A stretch of DNA of 64,000 bases from Saccharibacillus sp. O23 (GTDB lineage: Bacteria; Bacillota; Bacilli; Paenibacillales; Paenibacillaceae): NCBI RefSeq assembly GCF_002205895.1, contig NZ_NJDE01000015.1, positions 1 through 64,000 of the forward strand, written 5' to 3'. Shown here piece after piece: positions 8,572 to 17,029 of the stretch (within the stretch, counting starts at the first letter, position 1; each line of letters starts with the position of its first letter). The translations under genes were made by a program, and so were the position numbers. Under the pieces are notes generated by a model. That model was not told the DNA's origin. It worked only from the letters and a program-made list of their open reading frames with translations, and searched no databases.

Positions 8572-11037
8572 ATGATCAAAAAGACACTGCTCACCGCCCT
8601 GCTTGCAGCGCCGCTGCTCGGCAGCTCGCTTCACTCGGCTTACGCCGCGACGGAATTCAGCGATATCTCCAATTCGTACGCCAAAGACGCGATCAACAAG
8701 CTCGTCGACGCCGGGATTCTGAACGGAAACGGCAATGGGCTGTTTAATCCGACCGGCAAGATCTCGCGTCAGGACTTCGCCATCATTCTCGTCAAAGGCT
8801 TGGGACTGGACGTCGAATCGCCTGCCGCAACGCCGACTTTCTCCGACGTACCGACTTCGCACTATGCGTACAAATACGTCGAAGCGGCCGTCAAAGCCGG
8901 CCTGCTCAAAGGCACGGGCGGCGGACAATTCGGACTCGGACAAAACCTGTCGCGTCAAGACATGGCCGTGATCTTCGCTCGCGCGCTCGGCGCCAACACG
9001 CAAGGCTACGGAGAGAAACTGACCTTCTCGGATGCCGGCAAGATTGCCGATTACGCGAAGGATGCGGTCGGCTTCGCGGTCGCGAACGGCCTGCTGACCG
9101 GTACCGGCGGCGGAAAATTCGATCCGACAAGCATCGCGGACCGTCAGAGCGTCGCGCTGGTCGCGTCCCGGTTTATCCAGACCGTCAAACCTCAGACTCC
9201 GGCTCCGGCTCCGACGGTTCCGCAGCCGAATACGACGCAGCCGACAACGCCAGCTCCGGCCGTACCTGTGCCTGCGCCTGTCGTTAACGTGCCGAGCACG
9301 CCGCAGGTTCCGTCCGGCAATACCGGCGGCTCGATAGAGACCCCGGTACGCGACGTTCAAGCTCCCGTGCTGACGTTGGTCTCTATCGCTCCGTTCAAGA
9401 TCGGCACCGATCTGACCGTTCGCAGCAGCGAAGCCGGCACCGTGTATCTGGTTCCTTCCGCTTCGAACGTCTCGAACAAGTCCGTGTTGGACGGACTCGT
9501 GACGGAAGGCAAAGGCGTAAAAGCGACTGCGGCGACCGCGGGCGGCGACGTGCTTCTGACGACTTCGACGCTGACCGAGGGCATCTATAATGCCTATGCG
9601 GTCGATGCGAGCGGAAACGTGTCGATTCCGGTGACGGAGATCGTGTTGAAGCCGGTGTTCGAGGGGCCGGAGTTCAAAATGATTACTAACAGTACATTCA
9701 GTTTGACGTTCCCGGAAGAGTTGAATAATGTTTCGCGGCCGCAAAGAGAAGATTTCATCATCAAGCGTATCGACGGCGGAATGAACGATGAAATTGAAGT
9801 TTTCCAAGCTAGTATAAGCGAAAAAGGCATTGATCTATACTTCATTCATCCTTTAGTCAAAGGCGCAACCTATCAAGTCGCTTATGCGCCGAAAGCCAAC
9901 AATCAGCCGATCAAAGGTATTTCCGGAACTGTATACGGTTCGTTTACAAGCAGTTTTACTTATACGAACATCCCGCCGAAAGCCGCCCAGTATCTTCAGG
10001 ATCTGACTTTAGCAGCGAATCGCACCTCCTCTACAGTCGACGTGCTTTCCGCGTTTCGTGATTGGGACTCGGATGATCAGGAACTGCTCTATACCGTAAT
10101 TTCGGACAATACCGATGTCGTCGAAGCCTCTTTAGAAGGAAGCAAGCTTTATTTGAATACCAAAAGCGCGCTGAGTACGGCGACCATCACGATCACGGCC
10201 AAAGACAGCAGCGGCGATAAAGTCAGCCAGACCTTCAAGGTTACCGTAGTCGATGCCGCTACGGCGATCAATGCCGCCGAAGCGGCGATAGCAAGCGACA
10301 AAGACTTGACTGGTCAGTCTTCCGATCTTACCGACGCAAAGAAAGCAGTAAGCGATGCTAAAGACGTTCTTGCCGCTCTGTCGGACGATGCGACCAAGAC
10401 CGCTTTCGCGAATCGTCTGAAAGTTGTGGAAGACACGCTGAACGCAGTGAGCGCTGCGGAAACGCTGGTTAAAGCGCTGGAAGATGCGACGGGGGATAAC
10501 ATGAATCTGCTGATGGGCGAAGAAGACCGTGATGCAGCCGATCTGGCGGATAGTAATATTGTTTATGGAGAGCTTGTAAAAGGAAAAAGTCTTTCCTCGT
10601 TAGAAAACCGCGTTGAGAAGGCACGTTTGTTTATCACGAATGCCGATGAACTCGAAGGCAGTCTCCAAACGGCCCAAAATAACGCAGGCTATTTCGATGA
10701 CATATCCAAAGGTTCGCCGAAACGTGCTACGATCGACAGTATTCTTGCGGGTCTCTCTTTTGAGGGAGTCACGGGAGCGACAAAACTAGCCCTTGAATCT
10801 AAACTTGAGTGGATTCAAAGCCTTCTGGCAGATGCCGATAAAGCCGACGCGCAAGTTACGGCTTTCGAGCAGGCGGTTACGGCTGCCGAAGGTAAACCGG
10901 CGGATGCACCGGAATGGCAGGCGGCTTATGCAGCGAAAGCTGCCATCAATTATGATGAATTGAATTCGGGTACCGCTAAGGCGCTGAGAGAGCGCGAAAC
11001 AGCGGCTACCAATAAGTTCCCTACGCCTACACCGTAA
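8572..11037 (+). CDS. S-layer homology domain surface protein
   Basis: An 821-residue exported protein. Residues 1-26 are a signal peptide ending AYA-A. Three SLH domains follow (about 28-80, 85-140, 145-200, each with FSD and a G-G-F/L turn) and would bind the pyruvylated wall polymer. A Pro/Thr linker (about 205-255) leads to Ig- or cadherin-like segments (about 260-560), then Ala/Asp-rich helical repeats (about 565-810) resembling FIVAR-type spacers. AGAAGGAGC precedes the ATG. Codon use turns more AT-rich after about 9660, hinting that the C-terminal half has another origin. No catalytic motif is seen; an adhesive or structural role is likely. Confidence 0.88.
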   Translation: MIKKTLLTALLAAPLLGSSLHSAYAATEFSDISNSYAKDAINKLVDAGILNGNGNGLFNPTGKISRQDFAIILVKGLGLDVESPAATPTFSDVPTSHYAYKYVEAAVKAGLLKGTGGGQFGLGQNLSRQDMAVIFARALGANTQGYGEKLTFSDAGKIADYAKDAVGFAVANGLLTGTGGGKFDPTSIADRQSVALVASRFIQTVKPQTPAPAPTVPQPNTTQPTTPAPAVPVPAPVVNVPSTPQVPSGNTGGSIETPVRDVQAPVLTLVSIAPFKIGTDLTVRSSEAGTVYLVPSASNVSNKSVLDGLVTEGKGVKATAATAGGDVLLTTSTLTEGIYNAYAVDASGNVSIPVTEIVLKPVFEGPEFKMITNSTFSLTFPEELNNVSRPQREDFIIKRIDGGMNDEIEVFQASISEKGIDLYFIHPLVKGATYQVAYAPKANNQPIKGISGTVYGSFTSSFTYTNIPPKAAQYLQDLTLAANRTSSTVDVLSAFRDWDSDDQELLYTVISDNTDVVEASLEGSKLYLNTKSALSTATITITAKDSSGDKVSQTFKVTVVDAATAINAAEAAIASDKDLTGQSSDLTDAKKAVSDAKDVLAALSDDATKTAFANRLKVVEDTLNAVSAAETLVKALEDATGDNMNLLMGEEDRDAADLADSNIVYGELVKGKSLSSLENRVEKARLFITNADELEGSLQTAQNNAGYFDDISKGSPKRATIDSILAGLSFEGVTGATKLALESKLEWIQSLLADADKADAQVTAFEQAVTAAEGKPADAPEWQAAYAAKAAINYDELNSGTAKALRERETAATNKFPTPTP

Positions 11038-11061
11038 TAAATCCAAACCAGCCGATGCTAA

Positions 11062-11100
11062 AAAGCCGATTCCCATGCACTAATGGGAGTCGGCTTATTT
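11062..11100 (+). terminator. Terminator of the SLH gene
   Basis: A 14-bp stem (11063-11076 with 11083-11096, one mismatch) has A-rich 5' and T-rich 3' flanks. Confidence 0.8.
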
Positions 11101-11156
11101 GATTTTTTTAATGCTACCTCATCTACTTCTTCGGATTCTGCTGTTTCTATTCCTTA

Positions 11157-12257
11157 TCAGCCTTTCCGGAAATAAGCCTCCAGCTTCAAATCCGGGCCCA
11201 ACTGCTCCACGCGCAGTCCGTCCAATTCGACGGCTTCGCTCATCTCGGCGACGCCGAGACCTTCGAGGAACGTCGGCGCGCCTTGGCCGCCGACCAATTT
11301 GGGCGCGACGTACAAGACGAGCTTATCCGCCAGCCCTTGTTCGACGAACGAAGCGTTCACTTGCCCGCCGCCTTCGACGAGCAGCGACGAGATCTCGCTC
11401 GCGCCGAGCGTGTCGAGCACCTGCTCCAAGTTCACGCGCTCGCCGCCCGTCGTCTCGAACACGCGCACGCCGGCCGCTTCGAGCCGGGCGCGTTTGTCCG
11501 GGTCCGGATTCGGACCGGTAAAGATCCAAGTCGGCGCTTCGCCGTCGGTCACGACGCGGGCGTTTTCCGGCAAACGAAGATGACTATCCAGAATCACGCG
11601 CAGCGGATTGCGGCCGTCCGGAAGCCGGGTGTTGAGCTGCGAATCGTCATGCAGAATGGTCTGCACGCCGACCAGAATCGCGCCGCTCTCGTGGCGAAGC
11701 CGATGAACGTCTTCGCGGGCTTCGGCCGACGTGATCCAGCGGCTGCTGCTTGTTCGCGTCGCGATCTTGCCGTCGAGCGTCGTCGCCGATTTGACGATGA
11801 CAAAAGGCCGTTTGCTGACGATATAGCGGTTGAACACTTCGTTCAATCGCTCGGATTCTTCGCGCAGCACGCCTTCGATCACTTCGATGCCGGCATCGCG
11901 CAGAATCTTGATCCCGCGGCCGGCAACCAAAGGGTTCGGGTCCGGAGCGGCCACGACCACGCGGGCCAGACCCGCTTGCACGACCGCTTCGGCGCAAGGG
12001 CCGGTGCGCCCGTGATGCGAGCACGGTTCCAGCGTGACATAGATCGTGCCGCCGCGGGCGTGTTCGCCGGCCATGCGCAGCGCATGAATCTCGGCATGAG
12101 GTTCGCCCGGTTTCAGATGTGCCCCGATGCCGACGATCCGGCCTTCGTTGACGATGACCGAACCGACGAGCGGATTCGGCGCCGTTTGGCCTTTCGCGGC
12201 GCGCGCGTTCTCGAGCGCGAGCCTCATGTATTTTTCATGGATGGACAGATCGCTCAT
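11157..12257 (-). CDS. ribD: Bifunctional riboflavin deaminase/reductase RibD
   Basis: A 366-residue enzyme for steps two and three of riboflavin synthesis. The N-terminal cytidine-deaminase-like domain has HAE (54-56) and PCSHHGRTGPC (Cys79, Cys88) as zinc ligands and catalytic Glu. From about 145 the reductase domain carries KSATTLDGKIA, SRWITS and LLVEGGG. Length matches the family. It starts 6 bp after the GTP cyclohydrolase gene, so the two are co-transcribed. Unlike the B. subtilis ribDEAHT operon, neither ribE nor ribH is nearby, and I could not find an FMN riboswitch upstream. Confidence 0.95.
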   Translation of the reverse strand: MSDLSIHEKYMRLALENARAAKGQTAPNPLVGSVIVNEGRIVGIGAHLKPGEPHAEIHALRMAGEHARGGTIYVTLEPCSHHGRTGPCAEAVVQAGLARVVVAAPDPNPLVAGRGIKILRDAGIEVIEGVLREESERLNEVFNRYIVSKRPFVIVKSATTLDGKIATRTSSSRWITSAEAREDVHRLRHESGAILVGVQTILHDDSQLNTRLPDGRNPLRVILDSHLRLPENARVVTDGEAPTWIFTGPNPDPDKRARLEAAGVRVFETTGGERVNLEQVLDTLGASEISSLLVEGGGQVNASFVEQGLADKLVLYVAPKLVGGQGAPTFLEGLGVAEMSEAVELDGLRVEQLGPDLKLEAYFRKG

Positions 12258-12263
12258 GCTTCG

Positions 12264-13052
12264 TCAGTCTCCTCCTTCGACGGCCGGAAGCACGTTCAGG
12301 CCCTCGATCGGATTCTGCGTGGCGAAATGGCCGGACCGATTGACTTTGGTACGCAAATACTTCTCGTTGAATTCCGACACGTCGCCCCAGAGCGGAGTCC
12401 GGCCGGACACGTTCATGCCGTTCGCTTTCAGCGCTTCGAGCTTGCGCGGATTGTTGGTGATCAGGGTCACCGGCAGTTGGCGCAGGAATTTCAGCACGCC
12501 GATCGCGCCGTCGTAGCTGCGCGTGTCGTCTTCGAAGCCCAGAGCCAGGTTCGCTTCGACCGTATCCATGCCTTGTTCTTGCAGGATGTACGCCATCGCT
12601 TTGCTGAACAGGCCGATGCCGCGTCCTTCGTGGTTCGCCAGATAGAACAGCGCGCCGCTGCCGTGATCGACGATCATTTTCATGGATTGGTGCAGTTGGT
12701 AACCGCAGTCGCAGCGTTTGCTGCCGAAAATATCGCCGGTATGGCAGATGCTGTGCATCCGGATCAGAGCATCGCCCGAGTTCTCGAAATCGCCGTACAC
12801 GAGTACGCTGGATTGTTGGCCTTCGGCCAAGTTCATCGTCGGGAGGCTGCGGATCAGCGCTTCGGCCGACATTTCTTTGCCGCCTTCCTGCTGCTTCATC
12901 CAGCTGTACCAGCGGAACGTAATCGTCTCGCCGTCCAGATTGACGGGAAGTTGGATCGGGCCGACCAGCACGTAACCTTCTCTCGGGTTCAAGGGAGACG
13001 GCACATTATGAATTCGATCTTTGAGAATAAAAGCCGCACTGTTGTTCAACAT
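12264..13052 (-). CDS. ribA: GTP cyclohydrolase II
   Basis: A 262-residue stand-alone GTP cyclohydrolase II that opens GTP to the pyrimidine precursor of riboflavin. The zinc site CHTGDIFGSKRCDCG (Cys103, Cys114, Cys116) and the catalytic HEGRGIG (131-137) are intact. No DHBP synthase domain is fused, unlike B. subtilis RibA. The N-terminal 60 residues are family-atypical. The start at 13052 follows AAAGGA at 9 nt. It forms a two-gene riboflavin unit with ribD. The next upstream gene on this strand, an FAD monooxygenase, is separated by a hairpin. Confidence 0.88.
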   Translation of the reverse strand: MLNNSAAFILKDRIHNVPSPLNPREGYVLVGPIQLPVNLDGETITFRWYSWMKQQEGGKEMSAEALIRSLPTMNLAEGQQSSVLVYGDFENSGDALIRMHSICHTGDIFGSKRCDCGYQLHQSMKMIVDHGSGALFYLANHEGRGIGLFSKAMAYILQEQGMDTVEANLALGFEDDTRSYDGAIGVLKFLRQLPVTLITNNPRKLEALKANGMNVSGRTPLWGDVSEFNEKYLRTKVNRSGHFATQNPIEGLNVLPAVEGGD

Positions 13053-13177
13053 GATGGCACATCCTTTTTTTGTCGTATTGGTTAAGTCGCATAAGCGGGC
13101 GGCGGATCGTAAGATACCAAGATTCCGCGACCGAACGTCTGTCGTTTTTCGATACAGGTCGGCAGGGAAAAAGAGCA

Positions 13178-13203
13178 TCACCTTCCGATACGGAAGGTGA
13201 TTC
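13178..13203 (-). terminator. Hairpin between the FAD monooxygenase gene and the riboflavin genes
   Basis: An 11-bp perfect stem (ATCACCTTCCG with CGGAAGGTGAT) has a 3-nt loop. On the minus strand it is followed by GCTCTTTTT, a moderate terminator signature. It probably ends the monooxygenase transcript; an attenuator for ribA is an alternative. Confidence 0.6.
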
Positions 13204-13313
13204 GCACGCCGAACGCGTTTGGATCATCTTTTATTTGAATTTTTCCGTTAAACCTTTATCGGCCCATTCTGTCCATTGTAACGTCTGTGTGTATATTATC
13301 GTCGCTCGAAGTG

Positions 13314-14405
13314 TTAAACGTTAAAGTTTCGGGCGTACGTCGTTTCCATATCGAGCTGCTCGCGCTGTCTGCGCTCCACGTCGCTTCGCCGACGCTGTTC
13401 GAGCCGTTCGAGCGGCGCTGTCGCATCCTGTCGGCTCGCCATGCAGGCCAACAGTTCCTCGTGCAGCACGTCCGCGTCGCGCAGCGCTTCGTTCAGTCCG
13501 AAAGCTCCGGTCGGCGTCATGGTGTGCGCGGCGTCGCCGATCAGCACAAGACCCGGGCAAGCCCAACGTTCCGAGCGGCTGCTGAAGATATCCAGCAGCA
13601 CGAAGTCCTGCCACGACGTAATATGCTTCCGCACGCTCGGCGCAAGCTTCGGAAAAGCCGCGATCAGCGTCTCCGTCAATTCCTCGAAAGGCTTTTTGCG
13701 CAGTTCTTTGTAGGAATCTTCTTTGATGTTCCAGCCGACCTGCACGTAACCGCGCGCCTGCGTGAACAAATGAAGCTGCTGCCCGTCTTGAATGGTCGAG
13801 CACATCACCGGCTCCCAACCTTCCGGCGCGGGGATTCGGGCCCACAGCAGATCGTAGCCGTGACCTTCCGTGCTGGACGCGATTCCGGCGTATCGGCGTA
13901 CCGACGAATAACGGCCGTCCGCGCCGACCACGACTCTGCTGCGAATCGTAAGGTCTTGGCCGTCCGAAGTCCGTACTTCGACGCCCGCGTAACGGCCCTC
14001 TTCGCTTTTCAGCAATCCTCGTACGGTGGTGCCGGGCATATACGTAAAGTTCGGGTATTGTCCGGCTTCCTCCAACAGCGCGTGCAGCAGGTCGGCCTGC
14101 GGAATATGGATGCCGACGTTGCCGCCCTGCGTATCCGGCAGAATCGTTTTGACGACCCGCTTGTTTTCCCAATATTCGAGCCGGATCAGAGGCAGAACCG
14201 CTTCCGGCGCGATCCGCTCCAACAGGCCGTGTTTCTTGAGCACCCGTTCGCCGTCGCCGTTCAAGATCTCGCCGCGGAACGACGGTCCGGGGATCGGCTG
14301 CTTCTCGATCAGAACGACGTCCGCGCCGCGCCTTGCCAGCAAACATGCCAATAACGTGCCGGCCGGTCCTCCGCCCGCGATACAAATCTCCGTTTGTCGT
14401 TCCAT
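13314..14405 (-). CDS. FAD-dependent monooxygenase (PHBH/UbiH fold)
   Basis: A 363-residue flavoprotein hydroxylase-like enzyme. The dinucleotide fold starts CIAGGGPAG (residues 8-16), VVGADGRYSSVR is the second FAD/NADPH motif, and GDAAHTMTPTGAFG (about 285) is the third FAD motif. It is probably cytoplasmic and acts on an aromatic or polyketide-like substrate using NAD(P)H and oxygen. The ATG at 14405 follows GGAGGAG; an in-frame extension would run into the repeat region. A divergent HxlR regulator 450 bp away could control it (inference). Confidence 0.85.
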   Translation of the reverse strand: MERQTEICIAGGGPAGTLLACLLARRGADVVLIEKQPIPGPSFRGEILNGDGERVLKKHGLLERIAPEAVLPLIRLEYWENKRVVKTILPDTQGGNVGIHIPQADLLHALLEEAGQYPNFTYMPGTTVRGLLKSEEGRYAGVEVRTSDGQDLTIRSRVVVGADGRYSSVRRYAGIASSTEGHGYDLLWARIPAPEGWEPVMCSTIQDGQQLHLFTQARGYVQVGWNIKEDSYKELRKKPFEELTETLIAAFPKLAPSVRKHITSWQDFVLLDIFSSRSERWACPGLVLIGDAAHTMTPTGAFGLNEALRDADVLHEELLACMASRQDATAPLERLEQRRRSDVERRQREQLDMETTYARNFNV

Positions 14406-14474
14406 TTCGTTCTCCTCCGATTTCTGCTTAGCTGGGGCTTGATTACTTTTTATGTAGTCAAGTTCGGGTTTGGG

Positions 14475-14639
14475 CGCTTGGCTCGTCGCTTCGCTTTGAC
14501 TTCGCCAAGCTGCGAGTTTGAACATGCGCTTCGCTCATGTAACCAAACTCGCTTTTGGGACGCTTGGCTTGTCGCTTCGCTTTGTCTTCGCCAAGCTGCG
14601 AGTTTGAACATGCGCTTCGCTCATGTAACCAAACTCGCT
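14475..14639. repeat. Tandem 86-bp repeat of nested hairpins (two copies)
   Basis: Two copies with a period of 86 bp (79-bp core from 14475 and from 14561) differ at two positions. Each holds two hairpins: CTTGGC with GCCAAG, and CGAGTTTG with CAAACTCG enclosing CATG, GC-TTCG-C and CATG. A degraded third copy may precede 14475. Together with flanking sequence it fills the 450-bp gap 14406-14854. Confidence 0.85.
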
Positions 14640-14811
14640 CTGTAACTGCATTACTTTATGTAACCAAGTATATTTATTCTATGCTTCGTAGTCAAGTATT
14701 AATTATTACGAAATGTAAGCTTGTTTATTTTAGTCACTCTATGTATAATAAAAATGAAGTCATCGCCTGAACCAACCTTTGTCGTACCCGAACATTCGGG
14801 TGTCCCTCATA

Positions 14812-14825
14812 TAACTATATAGTTA
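14812..14825. promoter_or_regulatory. Candidate HxlR operator
   Basis: A 14-bp perfect palindrome, TAACTATATAGTTA, centred about 36 bp before the HxlR start, is a plausible autoregulatory site. A short hairpin, CCCGAACATTCGGG, lies just upstream. Confidence 0.45.
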
Positions 14826-14854
14826 GACAAGTACATGAACGGAGAGTGATTTTT

Positions 14855-15190
14855 TTGGCCGCAGAGCTGACCCAACTGTGCCCCCGATTCGAGAAAGCGA
14901 TCGAAGTACTCAGCAAGCGTTGGACGACCCTGATCATCTATCGACTGTTGGAAGGACCGCGCCGTTTCGTGGACATCGAGAGTTCGTTGTCCAATCTGAG
15001 CGGCAAGGTTTTGTCGGAAAGACTCAAGGAACTTGAAGAAGAAGGCATCGTCCTGCGTACGGTCTACCCGGAGAAGCCGGTACGGATCGAATATTCGCTG
15101 ACCGATATGGGCCGCGATCTGGCTCCCCTGATGGACGATATTCAGGGCTGGGCGACGCGATGGATCAAGATCGAGCAGGAGCAAGCGTAA
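14855..15190 (+). CDS. HxlR family transcriptional regulator
   Basis: A 111-residue winged-helix regulator of the HxlR/MarR-like class, which senses electrophiles, quinones or disulfide stress in many members. LSKRWTTLIIYRLLEGPRRF and LSERLKELEEEGIV are the typical helix-turn-helix elements. One Cys occurs near the N-terminus (LCPRFEKA), the position of the redox-active Cys in YodB-type proteins. I prefer a TTG start at 14855 because GGAGAG lies 8 nt upstream; a GTG at 14846 overlaps that site. It is divergent from the FAD monooxygenase and ends at its own terminator. Confidence 0.85.
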   Translation: MAAELTQLCPRFEKAIEVLSKRWTTLIIYRLLEGPRRFVDIESSLSNLSGKVLSERLKELEEEGIVLRTVYPEKPVRIEYSLTDMGRDLAPLMDDIQGWATRWIKIEQEQA

Positions 15191-15236
15191 GGCGGATTTC
15201 CTTCTTATGAATAGATTGAATCTTTATGCCCTATAT

Positions 15237-15277
15237 AAAAAGAGACGTTCGGCGATCTGCCGGGACGTCTCTTTTTT
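15237..15277 (+). terminator. Terminator of the first HxlR gene
   Basis: Stem AAAGAGACGT with ACGTCTCTTT, an interior CGGC and GCCG pairing, then a T-run. Confidence 0.85.
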
Positions 15278-15415
15278 GTTGTTCTATTCGACTTGCCGAC
15301 TTCTTCCTCGCTTACCTTGTTACTGCCGCTCACCGCTATCCGAACTGTTCACCCCGATCCCGCAGCGTTACAATGACGATACGCGACAGCGAATTCGGCC
15401 GAGGAGGAGTACCCG

Positions 15416-15811
15416 TTGGAACCTACAAAAGTCTATAATACCGCCGTCGAAGCCACGCTGGAAGTGATCGGGGGCAAGTGGAAGCCGGTCATTCTGTTCG
15501 TGCTCACTTTCGGCAAAAAGCGCAACGGCGAGCTGATGAAGCTGCTTCCCGCCGCGATTACGCAGAAAGTACTGACCCAACAGCTCAAAGAATTGGAAAG
15601 GGACGGTATCGTTCGCCGCATCTCCCATCCGACCGTGCCTCCGAAAGTCGAATACGAACTGACCGAATACGGTTGGAGCCTCAAAGACATTCTGCATGCG
15701 CTCTGCCGCTGGGGCGAGACCCATGTCGAACAGACCTACGGCGATCGGGCCGCTATCGCTTCTCCCGGTTCTCTTCTGGCCGCGCCCGAAACGCCGATCA
15801 CGCCGGAATGA
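15416..15811 (+). CDS. HxlR family transcriptional regulator
   Basis: A 131-residue HxlR-type winged-helix regulator. LEVIGGKWKPVILFVLTFG and LTQQLKELERDGIV mark the DNA-binding core. It lacks the N-terminal Cys seen in the two other HxlR proteins here, so it is probably not a thiol sensor. A TTG start follows GAGGAGGAG at 6 nt. Its last 14 bp overlap the end of the convergent PRISE-type reductase gene, so the two transcripts share antisense ends. The last 25 residues are Ala/Pro-rich and non-conserved. Target unknown. Confidence 0.83.
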   Translation: MEPTKVYNTAVEATLEVIGGKWKPVILFVLTFGKKRNGELMKLLPAAITQKVLTQQLKELERDGIVRRISHPTVPPKVEYELTEYGWSLKDILHALCRWGETHVEQTYGDRAAIASPGSLLAAPETPITPE

Positions 15812-16892
15812 CGCCCCGTCTGCGGAAATCGTCGAAAATATCGAAGAACATCCGCTCGGTGTCGACGAATTCATGGAAGCCGAGACGGCGAGCTTTGGTC
15901 CCGTCGGCAAAAAAGTCGTAGTCCCAGCCGAATACGAAATCGCCGAAAGCCCAAGAAGATACGTCGCGGTAAGCATGCGGTTCGAGTCCGTGCTTCGCGA
16001 CCATCCGGTTCCATAAAGGTTCTTTGTCGCGCATGACCTCGCTCAGCGGCAGCCGTAAGGGCGGCGCGGTATCGAGTCCGAAATAATCGGCGATCTTCGG
16101 CCATAATTCGTTCCAGCGGAACAGATCGCCGTTGGCGATATTGAATGCCTGATTCGCGCAGCGCTCGCTCGTCGCCGCCCATACCGTCGCCCGCGCCAAC
16201 AGGCCGGCGTCGGTCATCTCGAGCAGGCTGTCGTACGCTCCCGATTTGCCGGGAAAGCGCAGCGGAAGCCCGAGCTCTTTGGAGATCGACGCATAGACCG
16301 CGATCACCATCGCCAGATTCATCGGATTGCCCAACGCGAAGCCGCAGACGACGGAAGGCCGCAGCGCGGACCACGTCCAGCCGCCCGTCTTCGCGCGCCG
16401 TTCCAGAAACAGCTGTTGGTCGACGTTGAATTCCGGCGGCATATGATAAGCGTCGCTTTCTTTCGCCGGCGTCTTGAACGGGCCCAGATGCGCTCCGTAT
16501 ACTTTGTAGCCCTGCATAAGGCTGACATGCCGCAGACGGGGCGCGATCGGCTCGATCGCGTCCACGGTATTGACCAGCATAGCCAGATTTGGCTCTACCA
16601 ACTCGGCCCAGCTCGGACGATCCTGATACGCGGCGTAAAAAATATGGGTGACCTCGTTCAGGCCGCCCAGCGCATCGCCCGCAGCGGCCGGATCCAGCAG
16701 ATCCGCCGAAACGTAACGCACCTTCTCCGAAGACTCCCCTCCCCGCCGCGATACTCCGATCACGTTCCAGTCCGGCAGCGTCGCCAGATGATCGACCAGA
16801 TTGCGTCCGATCACGCCGTTCGCGCCGACGACCAGCGCCGTTCGGCTTGCGCCGCCTTTTTCGGGCGTGCCTCCGTTCATGATTCCGTTCAT
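15798..16892 (-). CDS. PRISE-like SDR (progesterone 5-beta-reductase/iridoid synthase type)
   Basis: A 364-residue extended-type SDR. ALVVGANGVIGRNLV (about 18-32) binds the nucleotide. MQGYKVYGAHLGP replaces the YxxxK active site with the K-Y-Y-like arrangement typical of the PRISE group, which reduces enone carbon-carbon double bonds with NADPH. The long C-terminal part, with SRRGGE and FNIANGD motifs, also fits that group. The ATG at 16892 follows AAAGGA at 9 nt; several Met codons upstream make the exact start uncertain. The natural bacterial substrate is unknown. Its 3' end overlaps the HxlR gene by 14 bp. Confidence 0.8.
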   Translation of the reverse strand: MNGIMNGGTPEKGGASRTALVVGANGVIGRNLVDHLATLPDWNVIGVSRRGGESSEKVRYVSADLLDPAAAGDALGGLNEVTHIFYAAYQDRPSWAELVEPNLAMLVNTVDAIEPIAPRLRHVSLMQGYKVYGAHLGPFKTPAKESDAYHMPPEFNVDQQLFLERRAKTGGWTWSALRPSVVCGFALGNPMNLAMVIAVYASISKELGLPLRFPGKSGAYDSLLEMTDAGLLARATVWAATSERCANQAFNIANGDLFRWNELWPKIADYFGLDTAPPLRLPLSEVMRDKEPLWNRMVAKHGLEPHAYRDVSSWAFGDFVFGWDYDFFADGTKARRLGFHEFVDTERMFFDIFDDFRRRGVIPA

Positions 16893-17029
16893 GCGCATGC
16901 TTCCTTTCCCCATTGAAGAGTCAGCCGTTCCCGGCTCGTCTTCATTGTGCGGATTCCGAAGCGGCATGAACAGTACGCACTTCAAGGTCATATAAGCACT
17001 TTAAAGTCATAAATGGACGACGACCGCCT

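Noticed and set aside
13060-13310. FMN riboswitch upstream of the riboflavin genes
   Set aside because: I looked for the conserved AGGGTGAA and GAACCGG-type segments on the minus strand and found none; only a plain hairpin is present.
14475-14639. CRISPR array
   Set aside because: Repeats are tandem without unique spacers, contain long internal hairpins and number only two; no cas genes in the window.
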